A stretch of DNA of 64,000 nt from Hafnia alvei (GTDB taxonomy: Bacteria > Pseudomonadota > Gammaproteobacteria > Enterobacterales > Enterobacteriaceae): NCBI RefSeq assembly GCF_034424155.1, contig NZ_CP139992.1, forward strand, positions 2,744,012 to 2,808,011. The letters are read 5' to 3'. Below, piece after piece: positions 46,190-54,945 of the stretch. The position numbers were made by a program, and so were the translations under genes. The first letter of the stretch is position 1, and every line of letters begins with the position of its first letter. The notes under the pieces are model-generated. The model was not told the origin of the DNA. It made no database searches and saw only the letters and a list, made by a program, of their open reading frames with translations.

Positions 46190-47278
46190 ATGCACGCAAA
46201 CAGTGCTTTCGAACAAAAAAATTCTCCCCATTATTTCCATGCACTTGGAAATTTGCTTCCTGGGCTCGTTCTTGCTGGCGCTATCACCGCCGTTGCCATG
46301 TGGGCCGGCAATATCGCTTGGGTTGAAAATCTCGGTTTCGGTGCTCTGACGCTGGCCATCATCTTCGGGATTATTTTAGGTAATACAATTTACCCCAGCA
46401 TTGAAACACCCTGCGCCGTCGGGGTTCATATTTCCAAACAGAAGCTCCTGCGTTTAGGGATCATTCTGTATGGTTTCCGTCTGACGTTTCAGCAAATAGC
46501 CGACGTTGGTATGACTGGGATCGTCACTGATGCCATAACGCTAACATCCACATTTTTGCTGGCCATGTGGGTCGGGCGTAAAGTTTTTGGTATGGATAGC
46601 CAAACCGTGATGCTGATCGGTGCCGGTAGCAGTATTTGCGGCGCAGCAGCCGTCATGGCAACAGAACCCGTGGTGAAAGCCGATGCCAGCAAAGTGGCCG
46701 TTGCGGTATCTACCGTGGTGATTTTCGGTACTATCGCGATCTTTTTCTATCCGTGGCTGTACCAGCTCAATGAACATTACCAATGGTTGCAAACTACGCA
46801 AGAAGGCTTCGGTATTTACATCGGCTCCACCATCCATGAGGTTGCGCAGGTGGTTGCAGCAGGACGTGCTATCAGCGATGAGGCGGGTAATGCGGCAGTT
46901 ATCACGAAGATGATCCGCGTGATGATGCTGGCGCCGTTCCTCGTCATTTTATCCAGCTTTATTGCACGCAGTGTGCCAAGCAGCAAACAAAGTGCAACTA
47001 AACAAAAATCAGCCATCACCATTCCATGGTTCGCGGTGCTCTTTATCGTCGTCGCTGGTTTTAACTCATTCGATCTGCTGCCTGCGGCGCTCGTGCACCA
47101 GCTCATTACCTTGGACACCATTTTGCTAGCCATGGCGATGGCTGCGTTAGGCCTAACTACCCATATCAGCGCAATCCGTCAGGCAGGGATCAAACCTATT
47201 TTGCTGGCGAGTATTTTATTTGTTTGGTTGGTAGTTGGTGGGGCGTTGATTAATCATTTTGTGGGAATGTGGATATAG
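46190..47278 (+). CDS. yeiH: YeiH family membrane protein (UPF0324, putative sulfate/sulfite exporter)
   Basis: A 362-residue protein with about ten membrane helices and the family motifs [10 protein letters not shown] (about residue 90) and [11 protein letters not shown] (about residues 143-153), plus Ser-Thr-Ile-His-Glu-Val-Ala-Gln. It matches E. coli YeiH. The transport substrate is not proven; a link to sulfite through YeiE has been proposed. In E. coli it adjoins nfo; here a repeat-rich 832-base gap intervenes. Confidence 0.87.
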   Translation: MHANSAFEQKNSPHYFHALGNLLPGLVLAGAITAVAMWAGNIAWVENLGFGALTLAIIFGIILGNTIYPSIETPCAVGVHISKQKLLRLGIILYGFRLTFQQIADVGMTGIVTDAITLTSTFLLAMWVGRKVFGMDSQTVMLIGAGSSICGAAAVMATEPVVKADASKVAVAVSTVVIFGTIAIFFYPWLYQLNEHYQWLQTTQEGFGIYIGSTIHEVAQVVAAGRAISDEAGNAAVITKMIRVMMLAPFLVILSSFIARSVPSSKQSATKQKSAITIPWFAVLFIVVAGFNSFDLLPAALVHQLITLDTILLAMAMAALGLTTHISAIRQAGIKPILLASILFVWLVVGGALINHFVGMWI

Positions 47279-47302
47279 TTAACGCTTGTATAAAGCGGTG
47301 GT

Positions 47303-47394
47303 GTAAGGTTTCGACCGCCTTTGCCTATGATACTTTAGCGTAAGGTTTCGACCGCCAAGTGCCTATGCTGAATTGGTGTAAGGTTTCGTTCGCC
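47303..47394 (+). repeat. Three copies of a 17-bp motif at 37-38 bp spacing
   Basis: GTAAGGTTTCGACCGCC at 47303-47319 and 47340-47356, and a variant with two changes (TTCGTTCGCC) at 47378-47394. Between the first two the spacers share GCCTATG. Confidence 0.8.
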
Positions 47395-47541
47395 TATCCG
47401 CCGCTGCATTCAAATACAAACTAAGTTGAAGGCGACCGAGTCGGGTGCGCCAGCGCGCGCACCCAACACCCGCGCGCTTTTATCCGAGACGCCATCTCCG
47501 CGCCGGGTCGGCATGCGCCATCCTTGGCGCCTCCTCCCCTC

Positions 47542-47562
47542 GTGAAAACATCCTGTTTTCAC
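47542..47562. repeat. Short perfect hairpin GTGAAAACA/TGTTTTCAC
   Basis: Nine-base arms around TCC, in the left half of the repeat region. A different hairpin occupies the matching place in the inverted right half (47740-47763). Confidence 0.7.
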
Positions 47563-47601
47563 TGCTCTAAATACCATGACTTAAACTTAAAACAGATAAG
47601 A

Positions 47602-47683
47602 TTTTGTCTTTTGTCTTTTGTCTTTTGTCTTTTGTCTTTTGTCTTTTGTCTTTTGTCTTTTGTCTTTTGTCTTTTGTCTTTTG
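47602..47683. repeat. Heptanucleotide tandem repeat (TTTTGTC), 11 full copies plus 5 bases
   Basis: Eleven exact TTTTGTC units from 47602 to 47678 and a partial TTTTG to 47683. No variation between units, which points to recent expansion and likely length polymorphism between strains. Confidence 0.95.
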
Positions 47684-47739
47684 GGTTTGACCTTTTCCGG
47701 CACGTTACCGGACAGCCGAGTGAATCATGCAGGTTAGGA

Positions 47740-47906
47740 TTCGCCTACAGGGATGTAGGCGAAAGAACGGAGGAGCCAGGATGGCGATTGCCGTTCGTTC
47801 CGTTAAGACCGGAATGATGAATGAGGGCACCCGCGTAGCGGGCTGGAAGGGGGTGCCAAGCCGAGGCGTCGGAGGGCGGCGATTGAGCCCTCCGACACGG
47901 ACGCCT
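47740..47906. repeat. Cluster of strong hairpins (possible structured RNA or palindromic element)
   Basis: TTCGCCTAC/GTAGGCGAA at 47740-47763; CCCGC/GCGGG at 47830-47842 nested between GGCACCC and GGGTGCC (47826-47857); GTCGGAGGGC/GCCCTCCGAC at 47868-47896, with an alternative AGGCGTC/GACGCCT pairing out to 47906. Each stem is perfect. Confidence 0.6.
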
Positions 47907-48047
47907 GCACGATGCATAGGTAGAATTCAGGACTTTAGGCGGACGTAACCTTTCCCCATACTTAAGCTATAAAGGCAATTGAGCCGCCTTGCTCGAACAC
48001 CTACACGATGTATATGTAGGACTCAGGATTTTAGACGGACGTAACCT
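47904..48047 (+). repeat. Pair of 48-bp direct repeats
   Basis: Copies at 47904-47951 and 48000-48047 agree at 41 of 48 positions and both end in GGACGTAACCT. The changes are spread out, as in old copies of one element. Confidence 0.8.
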
Positions 48048-48110
48048 CCACCACCTATTCATTCGCCTCCCCATCAATGCCATAATGCCTCCCAAAATGA
48101 GGAGAAAAAA

Positions 48111-48968
48111 ATGAAATTTGTTGGAGCCCATGTCAGTGCCTCCGGCGGCGTTGATCAGGCCGTCATTCGCGCACACGAATTAAATGCAACGGCGTTTGCG
48201 CTGTTCACTAAAAATCAGCGCCAGTGGAAAGCCGCCCCGCTTAGCAGCGACGTTATCGATAAATTTAAGTCTGCGTGTGCTCAATATCACTATCAACCCG
48301 CGCAAATTCTGCCGCACGACAGCTATCTTATTAATCTTGGGCATCCCGTTGAGGAAGCGCTAGAGAAATCGCGTGACGCTTTTATTGACGAACTAGAGCG
48401 TTGCTCAGAGCTGGGGCTGACGCTGCTGAACTTCCATCCGGGCAGTCATTTGATGCAGATTGACGAAGACAAATGCCTCGCACGCATTGCTGAATCCATC
48501 AACATTGCTTTGGATAAAACGCAGGGCGTGACTGCGGTGATTGAAAACACCGCGGGGCAAGGCAGCAACCTCGGTTTTCGCTTCGAACATTTAGCTGCCA
48601 TTATTGATGGGGTTGAAGACAAGTCGCGCGTCGGTGTTTGTATCGACACCTGCCATGCCTTTGCCGCAGGATACGATTTACGTACCGAGGAAGAATGCAG
48701 CAAAACTTTTGCTCACTTTGAGCGTATCGTTGGTTTTAACTACCTGCGCGGTATGCATCTTAACGATGCGAAGAGCACCTTCGATAGCCGTGTCGATCGC
48801 CATCACAGCTTAGGTGAAGGTAATATTGGCAAAACGGCCTTTAGTTGGATCATGCGCGATCCGCGCTTTGACGGAATTCCATTGATTTTAGAAACCGTTA
48901 ATCCTGATATCTGGGCCGAAGAAATTGCTTGGTTGAAAGAGCAAGAATCCGCCGAGCAGGCCGCATAA
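48111..48968 (+). CDS. nfo: Endonuclease IV (AP endonuclease Nfo)
   Basis: A 285-residue TIM-barrel enzyme of exactly the usual length. Zinc-site motifs are seen as Asn-Phe-His-Pro-Gly-Ser (about residue 107), Glu-Asn-Thr-Ala-Gly-Gln-Gly (near 145), Cys-Ile-Asp-Thr-Cys-His (near 179), His-Leu-Asn-Asp-Ala-Lys and Arg-His-His-Ser-Leu-Gly-Glu-Gly. It cuts abasic sites and oxidised 3' ends in base excision repair. Strong ribosome site (GAGGAG). SoxRS control, known in E. coli, was not checked by a clear site. Confidence 0.96.
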   Translation: MKFVGAHVSASGGVDQAVIRAHELNATAFALFTKNQRQWKAAPLSSDVIDKFKSACAQYHYQPAQILPHDSYLINLGHPVEEALEKSRDAFIDELERCSELGLTLLNFHPGSHLMQIDEDKCLARIAESINIALDKTQGVTAVIENTAGQGSNLGFRFEHLAAIIDGVEDKSRVGVCIDTCHAFAAGYDLRTEEECSKTFAHFERIVGFNYLRGMHLNDAKSTFDSRVDRHHSLGEGNIGKTAFSWIMRDPRFDGIPLILETVNPDIWAEEIAWLKEQESAEQAA

Positions 48969-48991
48969 CCGACCCGAACACAGAAATAGCT

Positions 48992-49023
48992 AAAAAAATG
49001 GGTGCCGCGTGGGCACCCATTTT
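48992..49023. terminator. Bidirectional terminator between nfo and fruA
   Basis: ATGGGTGCC pairs with GGCACCCAT, with A run before and TTTT after. It serves the convergent nfo and fruBKA transcripts. Confidence 0.88.
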
Positions 49024-49044
49024 CATATCAGCGATAACCGTGAG

Positions 49045-50733
49045 TTACGCTAATTTCTCTTCCGCAATTTCCACGTCTGGACGTTTCAGCAGGGCGTACA
49101 AACCACCGGCTAGCAGCGTGCCCGCCACAATCGCAATCAGATATTGAATCACTGGAGTGATTGCGCCAGGGATGAGCAATACGAACAGGCCGCCATGTGG
49201 AGCCATCAGTTTAGCCCCGAAGAACATCGACAACGCACCAGTCAACGCACCGCCCGCGATACAGCAAGGTAGAACGCGCATTGGGTCACGCGCAGCAAAC
49301 GGAATGGCCCCTTCGGAGATAAAGCACAGCCCCAGAACCAGCGCTGCTTTGCCACCTTCGCGTTCGCTTTGGGCAAACTTATTACGTGCAACCAATGTGG
49401 CAAAGCCCATCGCCAACGGAGGCACCATACCTGCGGCCATAATCGCCGCCATCGGTGCGTAGGTCTGGGTACTCAGCAGCGCCACACCAAAGGCGTAAGC
49501 CGCTTTGTTCACAGGACCACCCATATCGGTACACATCATCGCGCCTAAAATAGCACCCAAGATCACCGCGTTAGCCGTGCCCATCGCCTGCAGCCAATGT
49601 GTCAGACCTTCCATAATGGCGGCAACAGGTTTACCAACGATGTAAATCATCGCCAAACCGGTGATCAAGCTCGCCACCAATGGAATAATCAGGATCGGCT
49701 TCAGCGCTTCCATACTTTGCGGCAAATGCAATTTGGAGCTGATTGCTTTCGCCACATAGCCTGCCAAGAAACCAGCGATAATGCCGCCTAAGAATCCTGC
49801 ACCGGTGCTGACCGCCAACATCCCGCCAATCAGACCTGGGGTTAAACCCGGACGGTCAGCAATGGAGAAGGCAATGTAACCCGCCAATACCGGCACCATC
49901 AGTGCGAAGGCTGAACCACCACCGATCTGCATCAACGCAGCAGCCAGCGTGCCCTGCTGTTTAAATGCCTCAATACCAAACACGAACGACAGCGCGATAC
50001 ACAAACCACCGGCCACCACCATTGGCAGCATATAGGAAACACCGGTCAGCAAATGACGATATGCCCCTGCGCTTTCTTTCTTCTTGCTAGACGTTGATGA
50101 GGTCGATTTCATCGCCGTAAAGGTTTCAGACTCCACCAGCGCTTTGTCCAGCTCCTGCGCGGTTTTCTTCAATGCTAAGCCGGTAGACGTGCGGTACATC
50201 GGTTTGCCAGAAAACTTGTTCAGGTCAACTTCAATATCCGCAGCCACGATCACGAGATCCGCAGCAGCAACTTCTTCTGGTGTGATTTCGTTACCCGCGC
50301 CCACAGAACCACGCGTTTCAACCTTCACCCACCAGCCACGTTTTTTGGCTTCAGCTTCAATAGCTTCTGCGGCCATAAAGGTATGCGCTACGCCGGTTGG
50401 ACACGCCGTTACGGCTACCACGCGCATTTGGCCTTTGGCCGGAGCAGCCACCGCCGCGTTAGCAAACTGATAGGGCTGAGCTTCTGCTTTTGCCTGAGCC
50501 AAGAATGCTTCGGGTTCACGAATCGCTTTTTCTGCGCTGCCGACAAACAGACGTTTACCATTTAACGTAGCGTCTTGAGGCTGTTCATCACCGATAACGA
50601 CGATAAGCTCCGCGTCCTGAGCCGCCTCTACCAAAGCGATATCCTGTTTTGCAACAACGCTTTCTAGCATGCGCTTAGCGAGATAGCTACGAGCCTGTCC
50701 CTGAGCGCCTTCGGTTAACAATAAGGTTTTCAT
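49045..50733 (-). CDS. fruA: Fructose PTS enzyme IIB'BC (FruA)
   Basis: A 562-residue permease: a degenerate IIB' domain (about 1-90), an Ala-rich linker, the active IIB domain with the phosphorylated Cys111 in Thr-Ala-Cys-Pro-Thr-Gly-Val-Ala-His-Thr, and the membrane IIC domain (about 225-555). It imports fructose and phosphorylates it to fructose 1-phosphate. Last gene of fruB-fruK-fruA, 14 bases after fruK. Confidence 0.95.
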   Translation of the reverse strand: MKTLLLTEGAQGQARSYLAKRMLESVVAKQDIALVEAAQDAELIVVIGDEQPQDATLNGKRLFVGSAEKAIREPEAFLAQAKAEAQPYQFANAAVAAPAKGQMRVVAVTACPTGVAHTFMAAEAIEAEAKKRGWWVKVETRGSVGAGNEITPEEVAAADLVIVAADIEVDLNKFSGKPMYRTSTGLALKKTAQELDKALVESETFTAMKSTSSTSSKKKESAGAYRHLLTGVSYMLPMVVAGGLCIALSFVFGIEAFKQQGTLAAALMQIGGGSAFALMVPVLAGYIAFSIADRPGLTPGLIGGMLAVSTGAGFLGGIIAGFLAGYVAKAISSKLHLPQSMEALKPILIIPLVASLITGLAMIYIVGKPVAAIMEGLTHWLQAMGTANAVILGAILGAMMCTDMGGPVNKAAYAFGVALLSTQTYAPMAAIMAAGMVPPLAMGFATLVARNKFAQSEREGGKAALVLGLCFISEGAIPFAARDPMRVLPCCIAGGALTGALSMFFGAKLMAPHGGLFVLLIPGAITPVIQYLIAIVAGTLLAGGLYALLKRPDVEIAEEKLA

Positions 50734-50747
50734 GTGGCCATCCTCAA

Positions 50748-51686
50748 TTAATTAAAAGGCTTCAGGTCAACACGCGCCATCATGGCGGCCAACTGGGTAC
50801 GATCGGAAATGCCGACGTTGCTTTGGCTTACGGCCAGTGCAGCCACCGCCGTTGCCAAGCGCAGCGTATGATCGCTGGATTCGCGCATCATCAGACCATA
50901 GATCAACCCGCCAACCATGGAGTCACCGGCACCGACCGTGCTAACAACTTCACAGGCCGGTGGCTTAGCCAACCATGCACCCGACGCGTTAACCCACAGC
51001 GCGCCTTCAGCACCGAGAGAAATCACCACGTGGGCAATGCCCTGATCGCGCAGCGCATGGGCCGCCCCCACCACATCATCCAGCGTTGGCAATTCACGGC
51101 CAGCCCAGATTTCTAATTCACGACGGTTTGGTTTCACTAACCAAGGCGCAGCTTTTAATCCTGCAACCAGCGCTTCACGGCTGCTATCAAAAATGATGCA
51201 CGGGCATTGGCTACGCAGGCGACGCATCCAATCGGTGAAGTCATCAGGATCCACGCCAGCCGGAAGGCTGCCGCTCACACATACCATATCGAACTGTCCC
51301 AGCCAGCTTAGAGAATCGTTAACAAAACGCTCCCAGTCCTGCTTGGTCACTTCAAAGCCAGAGAAGTTAAAGTCAGAAACTTCGCCGTCTTTTTCGGTCA
51401 GCTTCACGTTGATGCGTGTACGGCCCGCAACGACCTGAAAACGGTTGGCGATACCCAGCTCACTGAACAACTGCTGAAATCCGTCTTGGTTCTCTTTGCC
51501 AAGGAACCCACCCACGGTCACGTCAATACCAAGATCTTTCAGCACCTTGGCCACGTTAATGCCTTTACCCGCGGCATGCAGGCCGGCGGTCTGAACGCGG
51601 TTTACTTCGCCACGCTCAATTTCCGCGCAATAGCCAACCAAGTCATAGGCCGGATTCAGTGTAATTGTTGCTACTCTTCTGCTCAT
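50748..51686 (-). CDS. fruK: 1-phosphofructokinase
   Basis: A 312-residue PfkB-family sugar kinase. The N-terminal substrate motif is Thr-Leu-Asn-Pro-Ala-Tyr-Asp, followed by Gly-Lys-Gly-Ile-Asn-Val-Ala near residue 40, and the catalytic Asp in Gly-Ala-Gly-Asp-Ser-Met-Val-Gly-Gly near residue 250. It makes fructose 1,6-bisphosphate from fructose 1-phosphate, which is also the inducer that releases Cra. It lies two bases after fruB. Confidence 0.95.
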   Translation of the reverse strand: MSRRVATITLNPAYDLVGYCAEIERGEVNRVQTAGLHAAGKGINVAKVLKDLGIDVTVGGFLGKENQDGFQQLFSELGIANRFQVVAGRTRINVKLTEKDGEVSDFNFSGFEVTKQDWERFVNDSLSWLGQFDMVCVSGSLPAGVDPDDFTDWMRRLRSQCPCIIFDSSREALVAGLKAAPWLVKPNRRELEIWAGRELPTLDDVVGAAHALRDQGIAHVVISLGAEGALWVNASGAWLAKPPACEVVSTVGAGDSMVGGLIYGLMMRESSDHTLRLATAVAALAVSQSNVGISDRTQLAAMMARVDLKPFN

Positions 51687-51688
51687 TC

Positions 51689-52822
51689 TTATGCCCCTTC
51701 GCCTAGACCATCATTGATAGCCTGACCAATTGCTTCTAATGCTTGCGCCGCGTCGCTACCGTTGGCAGTGAAACGCAGTCGATGACCTTTTTTAACGCCC
51801 AGCGCGACAACTTTCATCAGGCTGCGCCCATTTGCTGGAACCCCAGAACCGTCAAGATTGGTGACGGTGATCTGGCTTTCAAATTTCTTAATGGTGTTAA
51901 CCAGCAGCGTGCCAGGACGAGCGTGTAAACCATGCTCGTTACGCAGCACGAATTCAGCGCTGACGATGGAATCTTCTTCCGCCACATCACTGGTCAGCAA
52001 AGCCACCAGCGATGCGGCATCAGCTGCTTTCAGCAAACGATCGGCTTGGTTGTTTTGCAGCAGCGAATTTAGATAACCCAGCATGCCTTCAGGCTGTGCA
52101 TCGGCCATCGCCACGGTCAGCAACAATCCAACCTGCTCGCCATCCACTTCAAACGGAGTTTGTGGACGCGCAGCCGCTGCGGCGCTTGCCTGATTGCCAA
52201 GCGCGCTATCGCTGAGCCAAATACCCTGCCCCAGATTTAACGGCGCACGGGTAATCACATCGCTGACAAACTCTGCGTTAACGGCGCCTGCCTGCTGTAA
52301 ACGACCGGCGTTGATAGCTTGCAACGTCATCAGGCTGTCAGCGGCAATATCTAAGGCCACCATGGTTGCATCAAAACGGAAAGCCGCAACGCTTCTTTCG
52401 CCCATCAGCAAGCTGCGCAACTCTTCTGCTGAAGTGGTTTGCGCCATCTGCTGCGCCACGCTGTCATCGCTTAGCACATGCGTCAGCTGACGCAGCAAGG
52501 CCAGATGCTCATCAGAGCGCGCCGCGATACCAATCACAACGTAGGCTCTTTGCCCTTCGCTCCACTCAACGCCTTGCGGGAACTGGAAAACTTTCACGCC
52601 CGTTTTCAGCACCATTTCGCGGGTATCGGTGGTTCCGTGCGGAATCGCAATCCCACTCCCCAAATAGGTCGAGGTTTGTTTTTCACGATTGAGCATGCCC
52701 TGTACGTAGCCTTCGCTTACATACCCAGCCTGAGTCAGTGCTGCTGCAATTTGTTGAATTGCTTCTTCTTTATTACTTGCCGTAGCGGCAAGATGAATAT
52801 CTTGTGGGGACAGGTGAAACAT
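51689..52822 (-). CDS. fruB: Fructose PTS IIA-HPr fusion protein (FruB, DTP)
   Basis: A 377-residue three-part protein: a IIA domain with the phosphorylated His62 in Ile-Ala-Ile-Pro-His-Gly-Thr, a middle domain, and a C-terminal HPr-like domain with His in Glu-His-Gly-Leu-His-Ala-Arg-Pro-Gly near residue 300. It passes phosphate from enzyme I to FruA. The start at 52822 has AGGAG in front and gives the E. coli length (376). It is the first gene of the operon, behind two Cra sites. Confidence 0.95.
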   Translation of the reverse strand: MFHLSPQDIHLAATASNKEEAIQQIAAALTQAGYVSEGYVQGMLNREKQTSTYLGSGIAIPHGTTDTREMVLKTGVKVFQFPQGVEWSEGQRAYVVIGIAARSDEHLALLRQLTHVLSDDSVAQQMAQTTSAEELRSLLMGERSVAAFRFDATMVALDIAADSLMTLQAINAGRLQQAGAVNAEFVSDVITRAPLNLGQGIWLSDSALGNQASAAAAARPQTPFEVDGEQVGLLLTVAMADAQPEGMLGYLNSLLQNNQADRLLKAADAASLVALLTSDVAEEDSIVSAEFVLRNEHGLHARPGTLLVNTIKKFESQITVTNLDGSGVPANGRSLMKVVALGVKKGHRLRFTANGSDAAQALEAIGQAINDGLGEGA

Positions 52823-52856
52823 AAACGCTCCTCTCACACTGGGCAAAATTCAAGAT

Positions 52857-52868
52857 TGAATCGTTTCA
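52857..52868. promoter_or_regulatory. Cra (FruR) operator 1 of fruBKA
   Basis: TGAATCGTTTCA: perfect core of the Cra consensus, 35 bases before the fruB start. Confidence 0.85.
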
Positions 52869-52922
52869 GCTCTTTTTGGAAAAAAGTGCGCTGTATTTTC
52901 AATAACAGATCGAATACAACGC

Positions 52923-52934
52923 TGAATCGTTTCG
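52923..52934. promoter_or_regulatory. Cra (FruR) operator 2 of fruBKA
   Basis: TGAATCGTTTCG: one mismatch from the Cra core, 66 bases from operator 1. E. coli fruB also has two operators. Confidence 0.8.
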
Positions 52935-53082
52935 ATGAGTTTGGCCTTTGGCCTTTTTATAAGCAAGATATTCGCAGAAGGAGTTTTCTATTTTTTGAAG
53001 AACAGCACACTTTTGCTGAAGTGCTGTTATTAAATCGATGAAGCTGAGATAATTTGCTGAAGCTTGCTGATGGAGAGTATCA

Positions 53083-53511
53083 ATGACAGTTAAAGTCGGC
53101 GTTGGTGTGATTATCGCCAACCCACAAGGGCAAATATTACTTGGGAAACGCTGCGGTAGCCACGCGCCCTTCTGGTCTATTCCGGGTGGACACTTAGAAG
53201 AAGGTGAAACTTTCGAGCAGGCCGCCATTCGCGAAGTAGAAGAAGAGACTGGGCTGATTGTGGCTGAACCTCGTCTGATCGGCGTCACCAATAATTTAGG
53301 CACCTGGATTGACGAAGGTGTGCATAATGTCTCCATGATTATGGTTGCCACCTATTTGCGCGGCGAACCGCAATTGCGCGAACCTGAAAAGTGCGAGCAG
53401 TGGCGTTGGTGTAACCCTCAGCGTATGCCTGAGCCATGCTTTGAAGCGTGCCGTCACGGTGTTCAGCTTTGGCTAAACGGCGAGTTTTATCATCCACCCA
53501 TCACCAAATAA
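53083..53511 (+). CDS. Nudix hydrolase, MutT/NUDT15-like
   Basis: A 142-residue protein with a perfect Nudix box at residues 36-58 (Gly-x5-Glu-x7-Arg-Glu-Val-Glu-Glu-Glu-Thr-Gly-Leu). The Cys-Gly-Ser-His-Ala-Pro-Phe-Trp-Ser-Ile-Pro-Gly-Gly segment before it and the later Trp-Arg-Trp-Cys resemble NUDT15-like nucleotide pyrophosphatases. It probably hydrolyses (d)NTPs or nucleotide derivatives. The start has GGAGAG eight bases upstream. Single gene, divergent from fruB. Confidence 0.85.
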   Translation: MTVKVGVGVIIANPQGQILLGKRCGSHAPFWSIPGGHLEEGETFEQAAIREVEEETGLIVAEPRLIGVTNNLGTWIDEGVHNVSMIMVATYLRGEPQLREPEKCEQWRWCNPQRMPEPCFEACRHGVQLWLNGEFYHPPITK

Positions 53512-53763
53512 TTTTCATCACTACACGTTTAACGCAAAAACACGAAAAATGATTACGGCATTTTCAACGCTGAATTTGCCGTATAGTTTGCCAACCCCAA
53601 ACGCTTCTCACCCAATAAATGCACTTTTTCAGTGCAAAAATCTCTTCCCTCTCGGCAAAAGTTAGATTTAGTTATCACAACTGAAACAAAATTGTTAAAT
53701 TTAGATTGTGAAATCGACACTTTTCCCTTAAATCTACTGCGGTGCACCACAAGCGTCACTGAC
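53512..53763. other. Region between the Nudix gene and the glnH control region
   Basis: No convincing gene. It is rich in AAA/TTT tracts and includes a possible NtrC half-site (GGTGCACCA, near 53741-53749). Confidence 0.4.
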
Positions 53764-53778
53764 GCACCATAATGGGGC
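53764..53778. promoter_or_regulatory. Possible NtrC (GlnG) site upstream of glnH
   Basis: GCACCATAATGGGGC matches the NtrC consensus GCACCA-N3-TGGTGC with one mismatch. It lies about 100 bases upstream of the sigma-54-like promoter, a normal enhancer distance. A second partial site (GGTGCACCA) is just upstream. Confidence 0.65.
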
Positions 53779-53876
53779 ACCATAAAAATGCAGATATCAG
53801 ATTAACCTTATGCGAATCGGTTAATTTGCACCCACAACATCCAATAACCATTTGATATACATATAAAATAAATAGT

Positions 53877-53892
53877 TGGCATGATTTTTTTA
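53877..53892 (+). promoter_or_regulatory. Sigma-54-like promoter of glnHPQ
   Basis: TTGGCAT then GATTTTTTTTA: the -24 TGGCA element is good but the -12 GC is TT. E. coli glnHp2 also has an imperfect -12 element. The start codon follows 55 bases later. Confidence 0.6.
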
Positions 53893-53947
53893 TTACCAAT
53901 CAAGTAAACACAAATGGGCCATCCCGAAATTTAAGGAATTTTTGCTT

Positions 53948-54691
53948 ATGAAATCTGTAATTAAAGCATCTGTAGCCGCTCTCGCCTTAGCTTTTGCCAT
54001 GAGCTCTCATGCCGCTGAGAAACAGCTTATCGTGGCTACCGATACCGCATTTGTTCCTTTCGAATTCAAACAGGGTGATAAGTACGTTGGTTTCGACATC
54101 GATTTATGGGATGCGATTGCCAAACAGCTGAATCTTTCTTATACCCTCAAGCCAATGGATTTCAGCGGGATTATTCCTGGTCTGCAGACCCGTAACGTTG
54201 ATTTAGCGTTAGCAGGGATCAGCATCACCGACGAACGTAAAAAGGCGATCGACTTCTCCGATGGCTATTACAACAGCGGTCTGCTGGTTATGGTGAAAAA
54301 AGATAACAACGACGTAAAAAGCGTGAAAGATCTGAACGGAAAAGTCGTCGCGGTTAAAAGCGGAACTGCTGGTGTTGATTACGCGAAAGCCAACATCAAA
54401 ACCAAAGACCTACGTCAGTTCCCAAATATCGACAACGCCTATCTTGAGTTAGGCACCGGTAACGCAGACGCCGTACTACACGACACCCCAAACATTCTGT
54501 ATTTCATCAAAACCGCAGGTCATGGACAGTTCAAAGCCGTGGGTGACTCTTTAGAAGCCCAACAATACGGCATCGCTTTCCCTAAAGGCAGCGATTTACG
54601 TGAAAAGGTCAACGGCGCGTTAAAAACGCTGCGTGACAACGGTACGTACAACGAAATCTACAAAAAATGGTTTGGCGTAGAACCTAAATAA
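53948..54691 (+). CDS. glnH: Glutamine-binding periplasmic protein GlnH
   Basis: A 247-residue solute-binding protein. ATG at 53948 follows AAGGAATT; a signal peptide ends at Ser-His-Ala near residue 22. Ligand-site features include Phe-Val-Pro-Phe-Glu-Phe near residue 34, [13 protein letters not shown] and Lys-Ser-Gly-Thr-Ala-Gly-Val. It delivers glutamine to GlnPQ. It is separated from glnP by a hairpin and an ERIC element, which may lower permease expression. Confidence 0.95.
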   Translation: MKSVIKASVAALALAFAMSSHAAEKQLIVATDTAFVPFEFKQGDKYVGFDIDLWDAIAKQLNLSYTLKPMDFSGIIPGLQTRNVDLALAGISITDERKKAIDFSDGYYNSGLLVMVKKDNNDVKSVKDLNGKVVAVKSGTAGVDYAKANIKTKDLRQFPNIDNAYLELGTGNADAVLHDTPNILYFIKTAGHGQFKAVGDSLEAQQYGIAFPKGSDLREKVNGALKTLRDNGTYNEIYKKWFGVEPK

Positions 54692-54723
54692 GCACGTTAT
54701 TACACAAATATAGCCTGACTCTC

Positions 54724-54751
54724 TGGAGGCGCTGGCTAAGTAGCGCCTCCA
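54724..54751 (+). terminator. Strong hairpin after glnH (partial terminator or stability stem)
   Basis: TGGAGGCGCT pairs perfectly with AGCGCCTCCA around eight bases; only a weak T-poor tail follows. Confidence 0.55.
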
Positions 54752-54765
54752 GACTTTGACCCATT

Positions 54766-54893
54766 TATACCCGTCATACTTCAAGCTGCTTATGCGTTGG
54801 CTGCTCCCGCTCACCCCAGTCACTTACTTGAGTAAGCTCCTGAGGATTCACGGGTTTGCCGCCTTCAAGCAACTTGAATTATTTTGGGTAATA
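54766..54893. repeat. Full-length ERIC element between glnH and glnP
   Basis: Inverted ends TATACCCGTCATACTTCAAG and, on the other side, CTTGAATTATTTTGGGTA. The conserved ERIC core lies inside (CGCTCACCCCAGTCACTTACTT, then GTAAGCTCCTGAGGATTCAC, positions 54809-54852). Length about 128 bp, as in the classic element. It is transcribed as part of glnHPQ. Confidence 0.92.
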
Positions 54894-54945
54894 GAAACAT
54901 ATTGCTGTTATTAGTAGGTTTTTTTAGTTTCCAGGAGAATACAAC

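Larger units (their letters stand above)
47279..48110. repeat. Repeat-rich gene-free region between yeiH and nfo
   Basis: 832 bases without a convincing gene. From left to right: three spaced copies of a 17-base GTAAGGTTTCG(A/T)(C/T)CGCC motif (47303-47394); a GC-rich part with CGCGCGC tracts; a GTGAAAACA hairpin (47542); a 7-bp tandem array (47602); a series of hairpins (47740-47906); and two 48-base direct copies (47904 and 48000) ending in GGACGTAACCT. The right-hand copies carry AGGTTACGTCCGCC when read inverted, a relative of the left-hand motif, and parts of the left and right GC-rich blocks also look like inverted relatives (GCCATCC, CTCCTCC, then a hairpin). It looks like decayed or composite mobile repeats. 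Confidence 0.7.

Noticed and set aside
47303..47394. Possible short CRISPR array (repeats at 37-38 bp spacing)
   Set aside because: Only three copies of 17 bp, the third with changes, spacers share sequence, and no cas genes are in the window.
47524..47817. Open frame with a Cys-Leu-Leu-Ser-Phe-Val-Phe repeat protein
   Set aside because: It is the translation of the 7-bp tandem array, which leaves a frame open by chance. No ribosome site, and the flanks are hairpins and repeats rather than coding sequence.
47727..47948. Arg/Gly-rich small frame over the hairpin cluster
   Set aside because: Composition follows the palindromes and has no ribosome site; conserved structure explains it better than a protein.
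53553..53783. Minus-strand frame of 76 codons upstream of glnH
   Set aside because: It covers the NtrC-type sites, has no ribosome site, and resembles no family I know.
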